From contig NZ_MCGV01000001.1 of assembly GCF_001705235.1 (NCBI RefSeq), positions 3,476,181 to 3,540,180 on the forward strand: a stretch of DNA of 64,000 bases, given 5' to 3'. The notes under the pieces were generated by a model, which saw only the letters and a list, made by a program, of their open reading frames with translations, ran no database searches and was not told where the DNA came from. A program made the position numbers and the translations under genes. The DNA is from Clostridium pasteurianum. GTDB taxonomy: Bacteria > Bacillota > Clostridia > Clostridiales > Clostridiaceae. Positions 59,501-64,000 of this stretch are shown here, piece by piece. Numbering within the stretch: the stretch's first letter is position 1; each line of letters opens with the position of its first letter.

Positions 59501-62500
59501 AGAAGTAAGCCCATATGAGTATAAAGCTAAGGTATCAGAATTCGATTTTATAATAGAAATTCTTGAAGAAAACGGAATATTTAATATTAATTTAACTTAT
59601 AAAACGGATTTGTTTAAAGAGGATACTGTTAAAAGATGGGGTGAATATTATAAAAATATCTTTGATTTTATTTTGAATAAAAATAACGAAGATTTTAAGA
59701 TTAAAGATATAGATATAATTGGAGAAGATGAAAAGAACAAATTATTATATGAGTTTAATGATACAAAGGCAGAATATCCTAAAGATAAGACAATAAATGA
59801 ATTATTTGAACAGCAGGTAGAAAAGACGCCGGATAATACAGCAGTGGTATTTGAAGATAAAGAGCTAACATACAGAGAGCTTAATGAAAAGTCTAACTCT
59901 TTAGCTAGAGTGTTAAGAGAAAAAGGAGTAGGATCAGATGTTATAGTAGGAATAATGGTAGAACGTTCTTTAGAAATGATAGTAGGAATATTAGGAATAT
60001 TGAAAGCTGGAGGAGCATACATGCCAATAGATCCAGAATATCCAGAAGATAGAATAAAATACATGGTTAAGGATAGTAAGATAGGGATAATATTAACCCA
60101 AAGGAAGTTAGTAAGTAAAATATTGTATGATGGAGAGAATATAGATTTAGAAGACAGTTCATTGTATGGGAGAGAAAAGAGTAATTTAAGCAAAGTAAGT
60201 GGAGCAGATAATTTAGCATATATAATATATACTTCAGGTACAACAGGAAAACCTAAAGGGGTAATGATTAAACATTCAGGAATAAGTAACTTAAAAGTAA
60301 TGTTTAAAAATGATATAAAAGTGCAGGAAAATGATAGAGTATTGCAGTTTGCAAGTTTTGCATTTGATGCTTCTGTATTGGAAATTACAATGAGTCTGTT
60401 AAATGGTGCACAGCTTAATATAGTATCAAAAGAAGTAATTAACAATTATTTAAAATTTGAAGATTATTTGAATAATAATAAAATAACAATAGCTATACTA
60501 CCACCAACGTATTTAAATAGCATGGACAATAATGAAATAAAAACGCTGAGAATATTGATAACTGGAGGATCAGCCATAAAAAAAGAATTACTAAATAAAT
60601 GGAGCAATAAAGTAAAATATATAAATGCGTATGGACCAACTGAGACTACAATATGTTCAACTATATGGCATTATAGTGATAATGCAAAAGAATTAGACAC
60701 AGTTCCAATTGGCAGACCAATTAATAATTTAAATGCTTATGTTGTAAATAAAAATTTGAAATTAGTGCCCATAGGAGTAGCAGGAGAATTATGTATAAGC
60801 GGAGATGGACTAGCAAGAGGGTATTTAAACAATGAGAAGTTAACAGCAGAGAAATTTGTAGAAAACCCATATGAACCAGGACAAAAGATGTATAAAACAG
60901 GAGACTTAGCAAGATGGCTGCCAGATGGAAATATAGAATTTATAGGAAGAATAGATAATCAAGTAAAGATAAGAGGATTTAGAATAGAGCTTGGTGAAAT
61001 AGAAAATAGTTTATTAAAACTTGAGGGAATAAAGGAAGCAGTAGTAATTAGTAGGGAACAACAAGAAAATAAATGTTTATGCGCTTATTATGTTTCAGAA
61101 AAGGAATATAGTATTAAAGAAATAAGGAGAGAACTTAAAAAGAATATTCCTGATTATATGATACCATCATATTTTATATGCCTTAAGCAGTTACCAATTA
61201 CTAAGAATGGAAAAGTGGATAGAAAGAAATTACCAATTCCTGATGAACACATAGATACAGGAGTAGTATATGAAGCACCACGAAATGAAATAGAAAAGAT
61301 ATTAGTAAAGGTGTGGAAGGATATATTAAATTCAAAGAAAATAGGAATAACTGATGATTTCTTTAGTCTAGGTGGAGATTCTATAAAAGCAATTCAATTA
61401 GCATCAAGAACTAAAGCAAAAGGATATAGTTTTGAGATAGAAAAATTATATGAGAATTCAACAATAAAAGATTTAAGTAAATATGTTAAAAAGAATGAAA
61501 TGGAAATCAATCAACAAGTTGTAAAAGGAAAAGTGAAATTAACTCCTATACAAAAGTGGTTTTTTGAAGAAAAATTTCAAGAAGAAAATCATTGGAATCA
61601 AGCAATTATGCTATATAAAAAAAATGGGTTTAACATAGACATATTAAATGAAGCATTTAATAAAATAATTATTCATCATGATGCCTTGAGGATGATATTT
61701 AAAAAAGAAAATGGAGAAGTTATTCAAATTAATAGGGGAATAGAAGAAAAGTTATATGATTTAACTATATATGAAAACTTAGAAGAAAAAGAAATAACAG
61801 AAAAATGTAATGAAATTCAAAGTAGTATTAATTTAGAAAAAGGGCCGTTAGTTAAATTAGGATTATTTAAAACAAAACTAGGGGATCATCTACTAATAGC
61901 AATACATCATTTGGTTATAGATGCAGTATCATGGAGAATTTTATTTGAAGATTTAGGAAGAGTATATACTCAAATAGAAAAAGGTGAAAAAGTAACATTT
62001 GCGGAAAAGACCACATCCTTTAAGGAATGGTCGGAAAAGCAAAATGAGTATTCGAATTCTTATAATATAAGAAAGCAGATTGAATATTGGAATAGTATTG
62101 AAGCTAAAAAAGTTAAAAAACTTCCAAAAGATAAAATTACAAGAAGTAAAGAGGTAATGAGCCAAAGCTTTGAATTAGGGAATCAATATACAGAGGATTT
62201 GCTTAAAAAAGTAAATAAAATATATAATACTGAAATCAATGATGTTTTATTAGCAGCATTAGCTTTAACAATAAGCAATTGGACCGGTAATGAAGAGACA
62301 TTAATAAATCTAGAAGCTCATGGAAGAGAAGATATAATAAAGGATGTTGATATAAGTAGAACTGTAGGTTGGTTTACATCACAATATCCAGTAATATTAA
62401 AAGCGTATAAAGATATAAGTGATACCCTAAAAAATACTAAAGACATGTTAAGAAGAATACCGAATAAAGGAATGTCATATGGAATAATTAAGTATTTATC

Positions 62501-64000
62501 AAAGCAGAATATAGATTGTAAGTTAAAGCCAGAAATTTGTTTTAATTATTTAGGACAAGCAGATAGTGACATAAGGGATAATATATTTAAGCTGTCAAGT
62601 ATAGATTGTGGAGATTGTGCTTCAAAAAGTAATAAAAGTTTATACTCATTGGATTTTGAAGGGATAGTATTAGAAGATAAATTAAATATTTCAATAACGT
62701 ATCTTAAGGATGAATTTGATTATAGTACAATAGAAAAATTAATAAAAGATTACAAAGTAAATTTGATTAATATAATTAATCATTGCATGAAAAAGAAAGT
62801 TTCAGAGATAACAGTATCAGAGATAACAAAAGAAGAAATAAAATTTGATGAATTAGAAAAATATAAAGATGAATTAGACAATATCAAAGATATATATCAA
62901 CTTTCACCAATGCAAGAAGGTATGTTATATAATGCTTTATCTGCTGAAAAAGATGCATACGATATAGTTATGAGTTTAGAGATAGAGGGATATATAGATA
63001 AAGAAATTTTAGATAAGGCATTTAATAAGGTAATAGAAAGACATGATATTTTAAGAACTAAGTTTGATTATTCTTCTTTTAAAGGAAATATGCAAGTTGT
63101 CTATAAGAATAGAAAAACTAAAGTAGAGTATATTGATATATCTAATAAATGCTGTGATAAGGAAAAGTATGTAGAAGTATTAATTGATAAGTATAGAAAA
63201 AATGGTTTTGATTTAAGTAATGATATATTAATAAAATTAATACTAATTAAAATGGAGGATAATAAATACAATTTAATTTTAAATAATCACCATATTTTAA
63301 TGGATGGATGGTGTATTGGATTAGTAATAAGCGAATTATTTAAAATTTATAATGAGATAAAATATGGATACAAAGCTAATCTTAATAATGTAATACCGTA
63401 TTCAAAATATATAGAGTGGCTAAAAAATAAAGATGTAAAAGCAACAAAAAATTATTGGATAAATTATTTAAAGGGATATAACGAAGTAGCTAAGGTACCA
63501 TTTGAAAAAGAAAATAGAAACAATAAAGTAAATAATAAGGAAATATCCTTGATTTTAGACGAGGAAAAGACTGAATTGATAAACGATATTGCTGAGGGAA
63601 ATAAAGTTACTGTGAATACAGTAATACAAAGTATATGGGCAATACTTCTTCAAAAATACAATAATATTGATGATATAGTATATGGATATGTTGTGTCAGG
63701 AAGAAGTCCAGAGATCAAAGGAATAGAAGATATGGTTGGATTATTTATAAACACTATTCCATTAAGAATAAAATTCACAAAAGATATGGTTTATGAAGAC
63801 TTATTAAGAAGCATAAGTAATACAACTTTAGAAAATAGTAAGTATGATTATTTAGGTTTGGCTGAAATACAAAACTTATGTGAAGTTAAAAATAAATTAA
63901 TAAACAATATATTGATATTTGAAAATTATCCAATAGATTATAATGAACTAAGTAAAGAAATATTAACAAAAAATAATTTAAAAGTACTTAATTGTAATAC
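53598..64000 (+). CDS. Giant hybrid PKS-aminotransferase-NRPS (partial; continues past the window)
   Basis: At least 3467 residues with no stop before the window end. Order: coiled-coil docking helix (1-34); KS (C207, H342, H379); AT (S648 in GHSIGE, unusual HPYH at 750-753); ACP (S978 in LGFDSL); a helical linker; a PLP aminotransferase (about 1176-1597, K1430 in TYGKVAGGG); condensation domain (HHTIADG from 1743); adenylation domain (about 2065-2550, TSGTTGKPKG); PCP (S2595 in LGGDSIKA); epimerisation domain (HHLVIDAVSW from 2770, RTVGWFTSQYP); and a second condensation domain (HHILMDGW from 3231). The layout resembles mycosubtilin MycA and microcystin McyE. It should extend the chain, convert the beta-keto to a beta-amine, and add a D-amino acid. 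GGGGGTGA precedes the ATG, 16 bases after the PKS. Confidence 0.93.
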   Translation, partial: MEQDVNKYKAALKKAANKIEELSNKINEQKSKDDIAIIGYSCRFPGGASDPEKFWDILSKGIDTVTEIKDSRFDYHKYYSENADEVGKMNTKYASFLKEDIQKFDNAHFGISALEASSIDPQHRLLLEVSWEAMENSALNIEKLKGSRTGVFVGVNSYEYSKAEIFSGNVSDITPYSTTGASLNSASGRLSYFYDFKGPAITCDTACSSSIVALNLAVDSLRNNQCDMAIVGGSNLLLSPESFIGLSKFNGLSKDGKCKAFDDSADGFGRGEGCGVVILKRFKDAKADGNDIVALVKSVFVGQDGRSNGFTAPNGISQQNVIKQALNDANLTVDDLDYVEAHGTGTALGDSIEAHSISEVFKSRKKRILIGSVKSNIGHLEAASGMASLIKVLLCIERKKIPPSINFETPNHNINWDKIKVVDRLIDWDNSKGIRRAGINSFGFSGTLAHAIIEESPTEVTNENLDTLPYYIMTFSAKSEKALKDYIGTMKEYVLKEKKSIGDIAYTTNISRSYLRYRVAIIGKNKEEFAQKIEQMLNKTNNNDYIFKKDKVNGNKIAFLFTGQGSIYKDIAKNFYRTSKPFREILDLCNKKFKDILNISVIDAIYGDDDKLINSPIYSQPIIFSIEYALTRLWNVIGIKPKVVIGHSIGEYAAACYAGLISLDDAVAMIAQRGRMMDSINIDGKMVGVLTNIDKVKAAIEESGVKNVSIAAINAPENVTISGLSNEVDKVVANLQQKERVFINKLNISHPYHSSMMKKYANDYDKNIGDIKFSKLKVNMISSITGKLENEEVLGKKKYWVEHLSNTVKYESAIEEARKLGINIFIEIGGDATLAGLANQCIEDEKIKFLPSLRKGINNYKQWFNSVSTLFLSGMELDWNSFYKTYKTSKVKLPNYRFQRKRFWRDIMNKDIKVQEYEKNTIKPKEIEEIQQKSVNKKSLKNKEKIELELQEMIKSITLMEIDEIEKDINLFTLGFDSLVLVTFNKKIANKYKINISLNEFFTKLDTIEKIAEYIYENTDEPDMEDENVDTVKDLTSLQENSTSVNTIDSANQVKVNKRDREYSLEGIGSVQQIFNNQIQVMSEQLQIIKKITNGDSRQAVSAHKSLVPVKNKEINKNHLNENKISKNTRDYYVPYKKLNLTEKERLNDLKLKYVKSIEKKYTSFTKNSKENTQKYRKVYANNRNVAGFRPLLKEMIYQIIVQKGKGSKIWDIDGNELIDLTMGFGVNLFGHNPSFVEKALKEEIGNGMPLGPMGRLAGTVAKQISELTGVERVAFYNTGTEANMVAVRIARAITGRKKIVAFAGSYHGTFDGLLGLSVKSKDGSNVSIPLAPGVMESMVKDLIILDYNSEESLEFIKNNPEDIAGVLVETVQSRRPDVQPKEFLKKLRHITEEEDIALIFDEVITGFRISAGGAQEYFGVKADIVTYGKVAGGGMPIGIVAGKSKYLDSIDGGMWSYGDDSVPTCNEKRTFVAGTFCHHPLAMAAAHATLKYIKENKDTMYKKLNEKTNNFVVRINKYFEEEDVPIRVVNFGSLFRFVLKGDFEIFFYGLLEKGIYIWEGRNCFFSTEHSNEDIEKFISAIKLTIDEMREAGYFDGMSMRSVKKKETTLNKQVQQSVVPMSMVQQRLYTQSLIKDQDPYNIISVFKVKGKLDIDRLESVLNKIVRRHESLRTRLYVEEGKFKQEILKSINFKVTKVKKENGKNLNDLIEESITKFNLSEAPLFKATLINIEDNDNILIFDFHHTIADGMSMNVFVQEFIKLYANESLPIVNKQYRDFVDWEKQYVDSDDIKISEKYWLNKLSGDINIVNLPADYPIKSEVSFAANTVKMKIYNNVVSGLKVIARRNKCSLYMILVSTFNVLLKKLSGNDDILVGTPVTNRADGLFDESIGMFTNTIVLRNNPSDEKKFESFLSEVKQNCLEAYSHMYYPFNFLNSNANKSKNGENSLINVMFVYENVNQRIFKINDLEVSPYEYKAKVSEFDFIIEILEENGIFNINLTYKTDLFKEDTVKRWGEYYKNIFDFILNKNNEDFKIKDIDIIGEDEKNKLLYEFNDTKAEYPKDKTINELFEQQVEKTPDNTAVVFEDKELTYRELNEKSNSLARVLREKGVGSDVIVGIMVERSLEMIVGILGILKAGGAYMPIDPEYPEDRIKYMVKDSKIGIILTQRKLVSKILYDGENIDLEDSSLYGREKSNLSKVSGADNLAYIIYTSGTTGKPKGVMIKHSGISNLKVMFKNDIKVQENDRVLQFASFAFDASVLEITMSLLNGAQLNIVSKEVINNYLKFEDYLNNNKITIAILPPTYLNSMDNNEIKTLRILITGGSAIKKELLNKWSNKVKYINAYGPTETTICSTIWHYSDNAKELDTVPIGRPINNLNAYVVNKNLKLVPIGVAGELCISGDGLARGYLNNEKLTAEKFVENPYEPGQKMYKTGDLARWLPDGNIEFIGRIDNQVKIRGFRIELGEIENSLLKLEGIKEAVVISREQQENKCLCAYYVSEKEYSIKEIRRELKKNIPDYMIPSYFICLKQLPITKNGKVDRKKLPIPDEHIDTGVVYEAPRNEIEKILVKVWKDILNSKKIGITDDFFSLGGDSIKAIQLASRTKAKGYSFEIEKLYENSTIKDLSKYVKKNEMEINQQVVKGKVKLTPIQKWFFEEKFQEENHWNQAIMLYKKNGFNIDILNEAFNKIIIHHDALRMIFKKENGEVIQINRGIEEKLYDLTIYENLEEKEITEKCNEIQSSINLEKGPLVKLGLFKTKLGDHLLIAIHHLVIDAVSWRILFEDLGRVYTQIEKGEKVTFAEKTTSFKEWSEKQNEYSNSYNIRKQIEYWNSIEAKKVKKLPKDKITRSKEVMSQSFELGNQYTEDLLKKVNKIYNTEINDVLLAALALTISNWTGNEETLINLEAHGREDIIKDVDISRTVGWFTSQYPVILKAYKDISDTLKNTKDMLRRIPNKGMSYGIIKYLSKQNIDCKLKPEICFNYLGQADSDIRDNIFKLSSIDCGDCASKSNKSLYSLDFEGIVLEDKLNISITYLKDEFDYSTIEKLIKDYKVNLINIINHCMKKKVSEITVSEITKEEIKFDELEKYKDELDNIKDIYQLSPMQEGMLYNALSAEKDAYDIVMSLEIEGYIDKEILDKAFNKVIERHDILRTKFDYSSFKGNMQVVYKNRKTKVEYIDISNKCCDKEKYVEVLIDKYRKNGFDLSNDILIKLILIKMEDNKYNLILNNHHILMDGWCIGLVISELFKIYNEIKYGYKANLNNVIPYSKYIEWLKNKDVKATKNYWINYLKGYNEVAKVPFEKENRNNKVNNKEISLILDEEKTELINDIAEGNKVTVNTVIQSIWAILLQKYNNIDDIVYGYVVSGRSPEIKGIEDMVGLFINTIPLRIKFTKDMVYEDLLRSISNTTLENSKYDYLGLAEIQNLCEVKNKLINNILIFENYPIDYNELSKEILTKNNLKVLNCN

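Noticed and set aside
59648-60445. A 265-residue minus-strand open frame inside the megasynthase.
   Set aside because: It is antisense to the adenylation domain, has a low-complexity Leu/Ser/Ile composition and no ribosome site. It is a shadow of the coding strand.

Overview
The window is very AT-rich DNA with short intergenic gaps, strong GGAGG-type ribosome binding sites, TTGACA/TATAAT promoters, small spore-coat-type genes and clostridial-style housekeeping genes. It reads as a chromosomal segment of a Clostridium. The gene order (recQ, maltose/maltodextrin genes, pgi, pullulanase, pcrA-ligA-gatCAB) recalls the solventogenic C. acetobutylicum group; that placement is from memory, not a database search.

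Layout. 0-4.6 kb: SEC-C-type methionine aminopeptidase, a RodA/FtsW-family protein, and recQ. 4.6-16 kb: a maltose/maltodextrin regulon. A leftward operon encodes a binding lipoprotein, two permeases, a GH31 alpha-glucosidase and a GH13 enzyme. The divergent rightward pair is beta-phosphoglucomutase and maltose phosphorylase. Both promoters carry a matching LacI-family operator. 16-26.3 kb: kdgK, two small coat-type proteins, a STAS-like protein, pgi, a cytoplasmic pullulanase, a seven-repeat triple-tyrosine-type protein, a lytic transglycosylase and an RsuA-family pseudouridine synthase. 26.3-40 kb: a candidate small RNA, yerC-type regulator, pcrA, ligA, gatCAB, an orphan oligopeptide-binding lipoprotein, an unknown 460-residue protein, rdgB and a YfcE-type phosphoesterase. 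40.1-42.03 kb: 22 tRNA genes under one strong promoter, with a duplicated five-gene block. 42.05-42.3 kb: a decayed tyrosine recombinase next to the last tRNA gene. 42.5-64 kb: a phenylacetate-CoA-ligase-type gene, then a rightward hybrid polyketide/nonribosomal peptide cluster that runs off the window.

The cluster is the most interesting part. Four genes form a complete set for making hydroxymalonyl-ACP: a 3-hydroxyacyl-CoA dehydrogenase type protein, a free ACP, an acyl-CoA dehydrogenase type protein and an FkbH-type glyceryl transferase. No O-methyltransferase is present. They are followed by a PKS (ACP-KS-AT-DH-KR-ACP) and a giant hybrid (KS-AT-ACP-aminotransferase-C-A-PCP-E-C...). The layout predicts a lipopeptide-like or zwittermicin/microginin-like product with a beta-amino, possibly alpha-hydroxy-beta-amino, unit joined to a D-amino acid. 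Its position beside a tRNA-linked integrase relic suggests a genomic island.

Small-scale structure is also rich. There are two 190-bp palindromic elements in the maltose operon, a branched inverted-repeat element near 18.1 kb, a pair of 53-base hairpin repeats 35 kb apart at gene ends, and a candidate small RNA with two C-rich loops.
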